Of a stretch of 64,000 nt of DNA, positions 27,521 through 36,657 are shown piece after piece. Every line of letters starts with the position of its first letter. The first letter of the stretch is position 1. The position numbers were made by a program, and so were the translations under genes. Source of the stretch: DASQHY01 sp035602605 (GTDB taxonomy: Bacteria; Acidobacteriota; Terriglobia; Acidiferrales; UBA7541). The notes beneath the pieces were generated by a model. The model did no database searches. It was not told the DNA's origin and saw only the letters and a program-made list of their open reading frames with translations. The stretch spans positions 5,571 to 69,570 of the forward strand of contig DATNLZ010000102.1 in the NCBI GenBank assembly GCA_035602605.1, written 5' to 3'.

Positions 27521-28200
27521 GGCGAGATCCTTTCACAAGCGCCCGGGACTGCGCTAGCCAGCACGACGCCGGCCGAGGAGAACTGCCTCGCGCGATTCAG
27601 GCCGCGCGGATTCTTTTGCGGTCCATTCGTAGTGCCTGACGGCGAGGATTTCGTCGGCTGCGGCTCGTTATCAGGTGCAGACTGCGGCTCAGTCTCTGGC
27701 CGCAAGCGTGATTGGATTTCGTACACCACGCGCAGATCGCTGACAAACTTCGCGCCTCGCGCATACACCAGGTGCGCCTCGCGGTCAGCAGCGCGGTAAA
27801 TGTTGATAGGACGCAAATCCGCCAGCTTCGGTTTATGCCAGTCGATGCCCAACGCAGGAATCATCACACCGAAGGTCACCAGCACACTCACCGCCCCATA
27901 CGCAAAACGCGGCTGAATCATCGGCCGGAACCAATCGAGAACCCCGCTTCGCTTGGCCTTGTTCGCCCGTGGCCCAAGCGTTCTAGCCAGAATTTGCTCG
28001 GCTAGCTGCGGGGGTTCGGCAAGCATTTCCAACGCGTGCATCTGAGCGACAATCCCGGCAACACGCGCTACTAGAGGTGCGCAACGCTGGCATCCGTTTG
28101 CGTGCCCCTCAAAAGCCGAGAGCGCGCTGGCATCGAGCGACCCGTCTACGTACTCGCTCAACCTCGTTTCGATTTGTTCACAAGTCCAATTCATTTCCAT
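27517..28200 (-). CDS. zf-HC2 anti-sigma factor
   Basis: 227 residues. The zinc-binding anti-sigma domain is at the N-terminus: C7 and H33-x3-C37-x2-C40. A single membrane helix follows at about 100-117, then a periplasmic tail rich in Pro, Ser and charged residues. The gene is 22 bases after the ECF sigma gene, the standard arrangement for a cognate pair in which the anti-sigma holds the sigma at the membrane until a signal is sensed. Confidence 0.85.
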   Translation of the reverse strand: MEMNWTCEQIETRLSEYVDGSLDASALSAFEGHANGCQRCAPLVARVAGIVAQMHALEMLAEPPQLAEQILARTLGPRANKAKRSGVLDWFRPMIQPRFAYGAVSVLVTFGVMIPALGIDWHKPKLADLRPINIYRAADREAHLVYARGAKFVSDLRVVYEIQSRLRPETEPQSAPDNEPQPTKSSPSGTTNGPQKNPRGLNRARQFSSAGVVLASAVPGACERISP

Positions 28201-28222
28201 TCCGTCGGCGCGCTCAGTTGCT

Positions 28223-28792
28223 TCAGTGCGGTCGCAATCCCATCTGATCGAGCAGTCTCGCTAGCTCGATGCGCCCGCGGTTAATTCGCGATTTTACAGT
28301 CCCTTCTGGTATCTGCAGCACCTGCTGTATCTCCTGATACTCCAAGCCTTGCAGATCGCGCAGGATCACGGCTTCGCGCAAGTCAGGGGAAATCTTCCCC
28401 AGTGCATCCTGCACCTGTAGGCTTAATTCTCCGGCGAGCGCGTGCTGGTCGGGCCGCCGTCCGGATGACTCTTTATTCTCTAGCTTCGGCATAGCGTCGT
28501 CCAGCGAATCGGTCAAACGCTCCCGTCGCGTACGCCGGTAATGATCGATCAGCAGATTACGCGATACACTCGTCAGCCACGTCGGGAATCCGCCGTGAAT
28601 TGATCGATAGCTCGCCAGAGTCCGGTACACCCTCAAAAAAACCTCCTGCGAAAGATCCTCCGCCTCGGTCCGATTCCCCGTAAAACGATAGCACAAGTTA
28701 AAAACCCGCCGGGCGTGACGCCGCACCAACTCTTCCCAAGCTGAGTTGTTGCCCCGGAGGCATTGCTGAACCAGTTGGGCGTCAGGCTCCAA
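28223..28792 (-). CDS. ECF-type RNA polymerase sigma factor (RpoE-like)
   Basis: 189 residues. Region 2 (about 20-90) contains AEDLSQEVFLRVYR and the DNA-melting segment; region 4 (about 125-182) has the helix-turn-helix ILRDLQGLEYQEIQQVL and IPEGTVKSRINRGR. No ATG is available in frame; the TTG at 28792 has a GAGG about 11 bases upstream and the frame closes further upstream. First gene of the sigma / anti-sigma / B-box / DUF4097 operon, probably for envelope stress. A promoter of ECF type lies just upstream and suggests autoregulation. Confidence 0.9.
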   Translation of the reverse strand: MEPDAQLVQQCLRGNNSAWEELVRRHARRVFNLCYRFTGNRTEAEDLSQEVFLRVYRTLASYRSIHGGFPTWLTSVSRNLLIDHYRRTRRERLTDSLDDAMPKLENKESSGRRPDQHALAGELSLQVQDALGKISPDLREAVILRDLQGLEYQEIQQVLQIPEGTVKSRINRGRIELARLLDQMGLRPH

Positions 28793-28841
28793 CTTTGCAT
28801 TAGCCTCGCTGCCTGCTTCGTTCCTCGGCCCACACTAATTG

Positions 28842-28868
28842 AAACGTAGAATGTGCCAACAATGTTCC
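28842..28868 (-). promoter_or_regulatory. Candidate ECF-type autoregulatory promoter
   Basis: On the minus strand GGAAC (28868-28864) is followed 17 bases later by CGTTT (28846-28842), about 50 bases upstream of the sigma factor start codon. GGAAC with a CGT-type -10 box at 16-17 bases is a common pattern for ECF sigma factors. Spacing and position fit; no experimental support. Confidence 0.4.
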
Positions 28869-29118
28869 CCTAGCGGTAAAACAGTGGCGATAGACACGTA
28901 GCGGCATCTTAGCCGGGAGTGCTGCAGTGTACAAGGTCAGCGCCTTTATTGCCACGACTAGAAACCTTGAAAACGTCGCAACACGGTGCTCCTATACGGG
29001 AATTCGCCGAGAAAGTTACAGCGTTATAAGGATAGTGATTTATCCACAGGCAATTCAAAAACAGTATGTTGCGCAATGCTATTTCGTGCCCGTGGTTCGC
29101 TCAAAGTGACACCAACTC
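28869..29118. other. Divergent intergenic region between sigma operon and DUF2252 gene
   Basis: About 250 bases, AT-richer than its surroundings, with TTATCCACAG near 29040. It should carry the DUF2252 promoter. No gene or strong hairpin seen. Confidence 0.4.
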
Positions 29119-30192
29119 ATGAATATCCTCGAAGCCACAAAAAGCTATGACCACTGGATGCGCTCATGCACTACGGTCGTTGAATCCCACCTGCGCTCCA
29201 AGCATGAACTCATGAGAGAGGATTTGTTCCTTTTTTTTAGAGGAACATTTTATCGATGGGCCCAATTGTGGCCGGAAATTTGTTCCCCTCTATGCCCAGC
29301 GCCTAAGGTGCTGGCCTGCGGCGACCTGCACGTTGGCAGCTTTGGGACCTGGCGCGATTCCGAGGGTCGTCTATGTTGGGGCGTGGATGACTTCGATGAA
29401 TCCTACCCTCTACCTTATACCAATGACCTGGTGCGCCTGGCAGCAAGCGCCAAAATAGCCATCGACGTCGGCGAGCTCAACGTAAGATTGAGGGATGCAT
29501 GCGACGCCATCCTTGAAGGCTATGAGCAGACACTCAAGATTGGCGGCTGCCCCATGGTTCTGGCGGAGCGTGAAGCATCTCTCGAAAAGCTGGGTTTTTA
29601 CAGCATGAAGTTCCCGGAAGATTTTTGGAAAACACTGACGGAGCTCCCCCACGTCAAAAATGTGCCCCGCGAGGCCAAGCAAGCCATAGAAATAATGCTT
29701 CCTGGCCGCCATTTGGAATACAAAGTAGTGCGGCGTGAAGCTGGGATGGGGAGTCTTGGACAGCAACGTTTCGTGGCCATTGCCAAATTGGATGGTGGAT
29801 TTATTGCCCGCGAAGCGAAGGCCATGCTTCCATCGGCTTGCGTTTGGTTAACCGGACACAAGGGGCGCGGCCAGTCTTGCTATCAGGATATCATTCAGTC
29901 TGCCGTGCGCTCCCGTGATCCGTTTCAAAGAATCATCGGCCCATGGTTGATTCGCCGGCTTTCTCCGGATTCAAATCCGATTGAGATTAATGAGTTGCCC
30001 GCGGAAAACGATGAAGAGATTTTGCTTTGCGCCATGGGTTCAGAAGCCGCTAACGTTCATCTCGGCACTAAGGCGCAGACAAAAAAAATTCTCAAAGACT
30101 TGCGCGCAAGAAAGCCCCAATGGCTTCGCAACGCGGCCAAAGACATTGCCAAAACAATAGAACGCGAGTGGAAGGAATACCGGAAATCTTGA
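29119..30192 (+). CDS. DUF2252 family protein
   Basis: 357 residues. DUF2252 has a protein-kinase-like fold. The signature segments are here: FRGTFYRW, CGDLHVGSFG (like the G-D-x-H-x-x-N loop of aminoglycoside/choline kinases, with Ser for Asn) and WGVDDFDES, where the Asp pair would bind metal. A kinase or nucleotidyl-transfer activity is possible but has not been shown for the family to my knowledge. The ATG at 29119 has no clear ribosome-binding site. The next gene begins 35 bases downstream and is probably co-transcribed. Confidence 0.8.
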   Translation: MNILEATKSYDHWMRSCTTVVESHLRSKHELMREDLFLFFRGTFYRWAQLWPEICSPLCPAPKVLACGDLHVGSFGTWRDSEGRLCWGVDDFDESYPLPYTNDLVRLAASAKIAIDVGELNVRLRDACDAILEGYEQTLKIGGCPMVLAEREASLEKLGFYSMKFPEDFWKTLTELPHVKNVPREAKQAIEIMLPGRHLEYKVVRREAGMGSLGQQRFVAIAKLDGGFIAREAKAMLPSACVWLTGHKGRGQSCYQDIIQSAVRSRDPFQRIIGPWLIRRLSPDSNPIEINELPAENDEEILLCAMGSEAANVHLGTKAQTKKILKDLRARKPQWLRNAAKDIAKTIEREWKEYRKS

Positions 30193-30227
30193 AATCCGAA
30201 TCCGCATCCACTAGGAAGAGCCCATCT

Positions 30228-30929
30228 ATGCAGCACCTTTCGTCGCCTCCCGCGGCGCCATCCTTGAATTCCGGCAAATTGCGTCCGATGCCCCAAATTC
30301 GCAAGGCGCAAACCGCCTCTATGCCCGCGATACCCGCCGCGGCCGTTCGGAGTTTTCTGAAAGACACTCGAGGAGCATTGAACTGGACCCTTTACGATTT
30401 GACTGCAACCTTGAAACTTAACACCCACGACGCCAGGCAGGTGATAGCGATATTGCAAATCCAAGGCTATATAAAACCGGCTCATGAGACTTTGCACTGG
30501 ATCACGACTCCGGCAGGCGAGGTGGTCTCCTGCTCGAAGTCGCCTCGTTTCACCCGCGAAAGCATCGAGCAAGCCCTTGACGCTCTCAGCCAGCGCATTA
30601 AAGCTTTTAACCAGGACCCCGACTCACCATTCAAAGTACGCAGGGCTGCCGCCTTCGGCGATTTCCTAATGGACCGTCAACGTTTACAATCCCCCGACGT
30701 CGGCATCGACCTGGTGCGCAACAATTCAACTCGCGACGCAGCAAGACCCAACAAATCGAAACGCGGTAAGTTAACTCATGAAGAGCGCGACTCAAAACAG
30801 GGCGTTTCAGCAAAAGAGCGTTCCAGGCAACGAGCCGTTTTGAAAAAACTTCGCGCAAAAACCCAGCTGGTACACATCCAGCTTTATCAAGATTGGATGA
30901 GTTCCAGGTCCCACCGTATCCTGCTCTAA
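30228..30929 (+). CDS. Winged-helix plus degenerate nucleotidyltransferase-like protein
   Basis: 233 residues from the ATG at 30228, which has AGGAAGAG nine bases upstream; the open frame reaches back to 30120 inside the DUF2252 gene. Residues about 35-95 look like a winged helix (LNWTLYDLTATLKLNTHDARQVIAILQIQGYI, a helix-turn-helix and wing). Residues about 135-165 read AAAFGDFLMDRQRLQSPDVG followed by IDL, which has the spacing of the G-S-x(9-13)-D-x-D motif of MNT-type nucleotidyltransferases with Asp for Ser. The C-terminus is strongly basic. I assign the domains tentatively; the pairing with the DUF2252 gene is suggestive of a linked function, possibly toxin-antitoxin-like. Confidence 0.55.
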   Translation: MQHLSSPPAAPSLNSGKLRPMPQIRKAQTASMPAIPAAAVRSFLKDTRGALNWTLYDLTATLKLNTHDARQVIAILQIQGYIKPAHETLHWITTPAGEVVSCSKSPRFTRESIEQALDALSQRIKAFNQDPDSPFKVRRAAAFGDFLMDRQRLQSPDVGIDLVRNNSTRDAARPNKSKRGKLTHEERDSKQGVSAKERSRQRAVLKKLRAKTQLVHIQLYQDWMSSRSHRILL

Positions 30930-31091
30930 CGCCGTACACGCGCTGCGGAGTCCGCCGAAAGCTACAAGGACGCGACCACCTGCGCGCTATCCTGACCGAA
31001 TCGCATCAACCCACCCGCAATGCTGTTTGCGGCGTCCCAACTCGCACGCTGGTTTGATTCCGTCTCCTTTCGCAGGTATCATCGAGAGTTG

Positions 31092-32921
31092 ATGCTTTCC
31101 CTCCGGCTTTATCGAAGCTTCCGCTCTCGAACGGCAGGCCAGCGAATTCCCGGGAATCTGCTTGGTTTTGCCCTCATTTTACTTTTTGTAGCCGTCATCT
31201 CGAGCGCCGCCCAAACCGCGGAAACCCTTCCGGTCGATCAGATCAAGCCTGGAATGAAGGGTTACGCCTCGACAATTTTCGCCGGCGACCAGATCGAAAA
31301 GTTCAACCTCGACGTGATTGGCGTGATGGAAAATTTTCTGGGACCAAAACAGTCCATCATCCTCGTCGAACTGAAGGGCCCCAAGGTTGAGCACACCGGC
31401 GTAGTTGCCGGTATGAGTGGCAGCCCCGTCTATATCGAGGGAAAACTTGCTGGAGCTCTCTCTCTCAAGCTGGGCATCTTCACGAAAGAAGCGATTGCCG
31501 GCGTAACCCCGATCGCCGACCTGTTCAGTTTGCAAATGTCGCCCAGTATCGCGCCAGCCATGACGGCCGAAAATCGCGACTCGCAAAACCGGCTTTCCTT
31601 GCCCACCCAGCTCGCGCGTAATGTGGGACTTTCTTCGAGCGCCTATCTTCAACCCATCGAGTCGCCGCTTGTCTTTTCCGGCTTTCACCCGGCCGCGCTA
31701 CAAAAATTTGCCGGAGAGTTAGAACACTACGGCATGGTCGCGATGTCAGGAGGTACCGCGCCCGCGCAACCCGATGACGCGAAAATCGTCCCCGGGGACA
31801 TGGTTGGAATGGTTCTGGTGCAAGGCGACGCGTCGATTAACTCCGCCTGTACCGTCACAGCGGTCCGCGATGACCGCGTTTATATGTGCGGACATCAGCT
31901 GTTCGGCTTCGGAACGATGGCTATTCCAATGGCGCGCTCCCGCGTACTCACTACGCTCTCGTCCGAGCTGGCCTCCACAAAAATTGTCAAGCTCGGCGGC
32001 TTGATTGGCACCATAACCGACGATCGCCTTACCGCCGTTGTGGGCAAGCTCGGCGCCCCGCCGGCGATGATTCCGATGGACCTCACAGTGACTACAGCGC
32101 TTGGCGAAAAGCTTCTTCACTTTCAGTTGATCCAGCATCCCAAGATTACGCCGCTTCTCGTGGCCCTCACCGCGTTCAACGGGCTCGTTGCCAATTCGGT
32201 TTACAGCGAAGGAACAACTCTGCGCTTAACCGGCCAGATTTCCATTGCCGGCCATTCGCCCGTCCAGCTGGAAAACATGTTTGCGCCCACTGAACAATTC
32301 CTTCCTGACGGAATCTTTGTGGCCACTACCGTGCAGAATATTTTTACGCGAATTTTTTCTAATCCGTACGAGGCTGCCAAGATTGACCGCATCGCATTGC
32401 GCGTTGAGGGAATTCCCGAGCGGCGCGGCGCTTCGATTGAAAGTGCCTGGCTCGATAAGAGCGAAGCCGCTCCCGGTGAAACGTTGCGAGTCAGGGTCCT
32501 TTTGCGTCCTTATCGCGGCACGCCTACCATCACTGAAATTCCGATCAGCATCCCCCCGCAGGCTGCCCGAGGGACCACGCTGCGCATTCTGGTGAGTGAC
32601 GGGGATCTAGTGAATCGTTCGGTGCGCCCTTTTTCTCCTGGCCCCCCGCAGAATCTGGCTGGGCTCGAGCAGCTCATCACGCTTCTCAATCGCGAGCGCC
32701 GCAATGACCGGCTGTACGTGACGCTGTTCGGCCCAACGCCGACGCTATTCGTGGAAGATAAAGAGCTGCCTAACGCGCCGCTTTCACAAATTAACGTGCT
32801 CGAGCACCGTCGCACTTCCGGCGGCGCGCAAATGTTGCGCGAATCGGCGGCCGGCGAATGGTCCGCGCCGATGAAGGAAGTGATTTCCGGTTTTACCTCG
32901 CTTACCATCACCGTGAAATAG
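31092..32921 (+). CDS. Secreted SpoIVB-type (S55) peptidase-like protein
   Basis: 609 residues from the ATG at 31092 (frame open from 31020). A signal peptide lies at about 20-40. Residues about 45-130 resemble the S55 domain of SpoIVB, with GMSGSPVYIEGKLAGAL holding the candidate nucleophile Ser (S109 or S111). A later box CGHQLFGFG (H268) resembles the catalytic His region. The Ser box precedes the His box here, opposite to the order I recall in Bacillus SpoIVB. The C-terminal third is beta-rich. There is no sporulation gene nearby. It precedes the propeller gene by 47 bases and is probably in the same operon. Confidence 0.72.
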   Translation: MLSLRLYRSFRSRTAGQRIPGNLLGFALILLFVAVISSAAQTAETLPVDQIKPGMKGYASTIFAGDQIEKFNLDVIGVMENFLGPKQSIILVELKGPKVEHTGVVAGMSGSPVYIEGKLAGALSLKLGIFTKEAIAGVTPIADLFSLQMSPSIAPAMTAENRDSQNRLSLPTQLARNVGLSSSAYLQPIESPLVFSGFHPAALQKFAGELEHYGMVAMSGGTAPAQPDDAKIVPGDMVGMVLVQGDASINSACTVTAVRDDRVYMCGHQLFGFGTMAIPMARSRVLTTLSSELASTKIVKLGGLIGTITDDRLTAVVGKLGAPPAMIPMDLTVTTALGEKLLHFQLIQHPKITPLLVALTAFNGLVANSVYSEGTTLRLTGQISIAGHSPVQLENMFAPTEQFLPDGIFVATTVQNIFTRIFSNPYEAAKIDRIALRVEGIPERRGASIESAWLDKSEAAPGETLRVRVLLRPYRGTPTITEIPISIPPQAARGTTLRILVSDGDLVNRSVRPFSPGPPQNLAGLEQLITLLNRERRNDRLYVTLFGPTPTLFVEDKELPNAPLSQINVLEHRRTSGGAQMLRESAAGEWSAPMKEVISGFTSLTITVK

Positions 32922-32968
32922 CGCGCCAACTCTTTGCGCTTACTCTTCACAATGAGGTCCAGGTAAGA

Positions 32969-35479
32969 ATGGCAACGCTGCCGAAGTATTCTGGGAAACA
33001 TGGCATGGACGCACAACGCCCGATGAATGCAGCGCACGCGCGGAGATTTTTGCCACTCGCGTTGGCGACAGCACTCGCGGCAATTCTGGGTTTGCCGCTT
33101 GCTTTGCAGATGCAAGCGGAACACACGCGTCATTGGCGTCAGGCCTCCTTCGAAGATTTCTCGCGCGGTACGGCGAAGGGTGTGGCGTTGCGCAGCGACG
33201 GCCGCCTCGAGCTCGCACCGCACTTTGCCAGCTTTACCGATGCCGACTGCGCCTATCTCTGGGCGCTGCGCCTCGATTCCAAAGGAAACCTCTACATTGC
33301 CGGCGGCTCCAACGCCAAGGTGTTGCGCGTGGATTCTGCGGGAAAAGCGACAAGAGTTTTTGAGTCTGGCGAGCTGACCGCACAGGCTATCGCCATCGAT
33401 GCACGTGACAATCTCTATGTCGGCACATCGCCTGATGGAAAGGTTTACAAGATTACTCCGTCAGGCGAAACAAATGTCTTCTTTGAGCCCAAAACAAAAT
33501 ATATCTGGGATCTTCTCATTGATCCAAGGGGCACCCTATATGTAGCCACGGGCGATAAAGGGCAAATTTTCGCCGTGGCTCCGGACGGAACAAGTGAACT
33601 ATTTTATTCCGGCGAAGAAACCCATATTCGCGCGCTGGCTCTCGACTCCAGAGGGAATGTAATCGCCGGCACTGATCCCAACGGCTTGATTTTGCGCGTG
33701 CCTGCGGGGCATTCACCGGCTACCGCGAAAAAGGCCGGCACAAACCACGATAAAACCGCGGTCGAAGCCGCCCCGAAGAGCCTGCAGAATAGGTCTGAGC
33801 CGAATAACCGGCAGCAGGCATCTGCAACCGAGCAGAAAAGCAACCCACGAAAAGCATTTGTTCTTTATGAGACTTCGAAAAAAGAAATCACTGCACTCGT
33901 CTCCGACAATGCCGGCAACATTTACGCGGCAGCCATCGGTGAAAAACAGAAGGCCAGCGGTGCGATTACACCTTCTTTGATCTTTCAACCCCCGCCTATC
34001 AACACCGCAACGACCACCGGCGGACTGACCATCATTACGGCTCCCATTCCGCAGCCAACCATTTTCTCCCCCTTTCCGCCTGCGGTCTCCAGTGCCGTGT
34101 TCCGCGTCGCTCCCGATGGAGCGCCCGAGGAAATCTGGAACTCGCGCGACTCATTGGCGTACGCGCTCGGAGTTTCATCGCGCGGCAAACTTCTGCTGGG
34201 CACGGGAAACGATGGGGCTGTCATTGAGATCGAAAGCCCCGGTGTTTTTGCGAACTTTGCCAAAACCGGCTCAGCACAAGTCACCTCATTCGCGCAATCG
34301 CCGTCTGGAAAAATGTATTTGAGCACTGCGAATCCCGGGAAAGTATTTACGCTCGGGCCGGACTATGAAGCGGAAGGCAGCTTCGAGTCGCAAACCTTTG
34401 ACGCGCGCATGTTTTCCGAATGGGGCCGCCTCGAATGGTTTGGCGATGGTGCGGCGCGCAGCACGACCTTGAAAACCGAGGCACCCTCGAAAAACGATAC
34501 GGCGCGAATTGCGTTGTATGCGCGCTCGGGGAACACCTCAGATCCTGGGAAAGATTGGAGCCCCTGGGCCGGACCTTACACGGTTTCTGGCGCCAAAGTC
34601 GAATGTCCGCCTGCGCGATTCATCCAATGGAAAGCGCAATTGAAAGGGCAGTTGAATGATGGAATCAACTGGATCAGCATCGCGTATCTGCCCAAGAACG
34701 TCGCACCGGTCATTGATGCGATCGTTCTGCAGAATCCCGGTGTACGCATCCAGAATCCGTCTCTGAATCCAACGCCACTGCCGCCGTCGGCGCAAGTGAA
34801 AATGCCGCCGCAGACCAACCCGCTTGGCGGAATTACGGTGACTTCGGCCCCCCTACAGGGTGATCGGGCCGCGCCGAAATTTGAACCCACACCGCAAGGA
34901 ACGCAGCAAAAAGGTTTTCAGTCCGTGGTGTGGAGCGCGCACGACGACAACGATGATGAGCTCACTTACTCGTTATATTATCGCGGCGAAGGCGAACGCG
35001 ACTGGAAAGTCCTGAAGGATAAAATTGACCAGAAATATTTCTCCTGGGACACGAGTTCGCTGCCCGATGGTGCGTACTACCTCAAACTCCTGGCCTCGGA
35101 CGCTCCATCGAATCCGCGCCTCGAAGCATTGAAAGCCGAGCGCGAAAGCGAGCGATTCGAAATCGACAATACGCCTCCGGTGATCGAGGGGTTTTCCGCG
35201 CAGCCACCTGCTGGTCGCGACAGTTCCCCTACGCGCATCCATTTCGAAGCGCGTGACCGAGCCAGCACCATTGCGCGCGCCGAATTCAGCGTAGATGGCG
35301 GTGAATGGATGCTCGTCCCGCCAATCGGCCGGCTGAGCGATGCGCCCCGCGAAAGCTACGATCTCGCGCTCCCGGGCCTCTCGACAGGCGAGCATACTGT
35401 AGCCGTGCGCGTTTTCGACCGCTTCGAAAACACCTCCAGCAGCAAGACGACCTTCAGGATTTCACCGGCAAAACCGTGA
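32969..35479 (+). CDS. Secreted or anchored beta-propeller protein
   Basis: 836 residues from the ATG at 32969 with AGG five bases upstream. A hydrophobic segment near residue 26-48 should export or anchor it. The first half (about 90-450) has repeated blades of NHL/propeller type: ALRLDSKGNLYIAGG, AIDARDNLYVGTSPDGKVY, LLIDPRGTLYVATGDKGQIF, ALDSRGNVIAGTDPNGLI. A Pro/Thr-rich break separates it from the second half, which contains Ig/fibronectin-like beta sandwiches (SLYYRGEGERDWKVL, ASTIARAEFSVDGGEW). No catalytic motif. Likely a scaffold or binding protein outside the cytoplasm. Confidence 0.75.
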   Translation: MATLPKYSGKHGMDAQRPMNAAHARRFLPLALATALAAILGLPLALQMQAEHTRHWRQASFEDFSRGTAKGVALRSDGRLELAPHFASFTDADCAYLWALRLDSKGNLYIAGGSNAKVLRVDSAGKATRVFESGELTAQAIAIDARDNLYVGTSPDGKVYKITPSGETNVFFEPKTKYIWDLLIDPRGTLYVATGDKGQIFAVAPDGTSELFYSGEETHIRALALDSRGNVIAGTDPNGLILRVPAGHSPATAKKAGTNHDKTAVEAAPKSLQNRSEPNNRQQASATEQKSNPRKAFVLYETSKKEITALVSDNAGNIYAAAIGEKQKASGAITPSLIFQPPPINTATTTGGLTIITAPIPQPTIFSPFPPAVSSAVFRVAPDGAPEEIWNSRDSLAYALGVSSRGKLLLGTGNDGAVIEIESPGVFANFAKTGSAQVTSFAQSPSGKMYLSTANPGKVFTLGPDYEAEGSFESQTFDARMFSEWGRLEWFGDGAARSTTLKTEAPSKNDTARIALYARSGNTSDPGKDWSPWAGPYTVSGAKVECPPARFIQWKAQLKGQLNDGINWISIAYLPKNVAPVIDAIVLQNPGVRIQNPSLNPTPLPPSAQVKMPPQTNPLGGITVTSAPLQGDRAAPKFEPTPQGTQQKGFQSVVWSAHDDNDDELTYSLYYRGEGERDWKVLKDKIDQKYFSWDTSSLPDGAYYLKLLASDAPSNPRLEALKAERESERFEIDNTPPVIEGFSAQPPAGRDSSPTRIHFEARDRASTIARAEFSVDGGEWMLVPPIGRLSDAPRESYDLALPGLSTGEHTVAVRVFDRFENTSSSKTTFRISPAKP

Positions 35480-35573
35480 GTGCCGGCGCGGCTGGGTCGG
35501 TGTGCGGCACGGCAGCACTTTCGTGACTGTGTCATACTTGCGCGTACGTCATTTCCAAAATGCTGGAAACTCC

Positions 35574-36593
35574 ATGAGCGCAACACCTCATCCTGAATCC
35601 ACTTTGGCGCCTGACTGGAAAACTATCCGCGAGGCGCACGAACGCATCGCGCCGCTGATTCATCGCACCCCGGTGATGACGTCGCAATCGCTCGATGCCA
35701 TCGCGGGCGCGCGCATTTTCTTCAAGTGTGAAAATCTCCAGAAAACCGGCTCATTCAAAATTCGCGGCGCAACCAACGCGATTTTTTCGCTGACCCCCGC
35801 GGAAGCTGCGCGCGGAGTTGTCACGCACTCCTCGGGCAATCACGCTGCGGCGGTAGCCTATGCGGCACGACGGCGCGGAACGCACGCGTGGATCGTGATG
35901 CCGTCAAACGCCCCCTCGGTGAAGATGCAGGCAGTGAAAGCCTATGGCGGAGAAATCACCTTTTGCGAACCGCTTATTTCTTCTCGCGCGGAAACGTGTG
36001 CCCGAATCGAGCGCGAAACCGGCGCGGTCATGGTTCATCCCTACGATGACAACCGCATCATCGCCGGCCAGGCAACGGCTGCGAAAGAATTGCTCGAAGA
36101 CATTGCTGATCTCGATGCGCTGCTCGCACCGGTGAGCGGCGGCGGCCTGTTGAGCGGTACCGCGCTGGGAGCGCATGGAATGCGCCCGGGACTTCGCGTG
36201 ATCGGTTGCGAGCCGCAGCACGCCGACGATGCGTATCGCTCGCTCGCTGCCGGCCAACTTCAACCGCTCGAGAAAAGCGATACCATTGCGGATGGATTGC
36301 GCGCGCCGCTTGCTCCTCGCACGTTTGCAATTTTGCGCCAGCACGTTAACAAGATCGTGCTCGTAAGCGAAGAAGAAATTATCGATTCGATGCGCGCAGT
36401 CTGGGAGCGCATGAAGATTGTGATTGAGCCATCATCCGCGGTAGCCGTAGCGCCGCTGCTGCGGGTGAATGGTGTAGCGTCACTCGGATTGCCCCCGCGT
36501 CCTGACGGCCAACCTCACAAGATCGGCGTGATTTTCTCCGGCGGAAACGTAGACCTTGCTTCCCTGCCATTCTCCCGGCAGGTCAGGGTGTAA
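35574..36593 (+). CDS. Threonine/serine dehydratase (catabolic type)
   Basis: 339 residues from the ATG at 35574. PLP-binding Lys is K62 in KTGSFKIRGA; the phosphate-binding glycine loop is SGGGLLSG; HSSGNHAAAVAYAA binds the substrate carboxylate. No ACT regulatory domain follows, so it is the short, catabolic or racemase-like form rather than allosteric IlvA. It deaminates threonine/serine to 2-oxo acids; a serine racemase activity cannot be ruled out by sequence. Confidence 0.9.
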   Translation: MSATPHPESTLAPDWKTIREAHERIAPLIHRTPVMTSQSLDAIAGARIFFKCENLQKTGSFKIRGATNAIFSLTPAEAARGVVTHSSGNHAAAVAYAARRRGTHAWIVMPSNAPSVKMQAVKAYGGEITFCEPLISSRAETCARIERETGAVMVHPYDDNRIIAGQATAAKELLEDIADLDALLAPVSGGGLLSGTALGAHGMRPGLRVIGCEPQHADDAYRSLAAGQLQPLEKSDTIADGLRAPLAPRTFAILRQHVNKIVLVSEEEIIDSMRAVWERMKIVIEPSSAVAVAPLLRVNGVASLGLPPRPDGQPHKIGVIFSGGNVDLASLPFSRQVRV

Positions 36594-36657
36594 GACGCGG
36601 CAGGGCCCCCCATCCGGATTTGAGCTCTATACGGCTCGTCTTAAAAAATAGTGTGGG

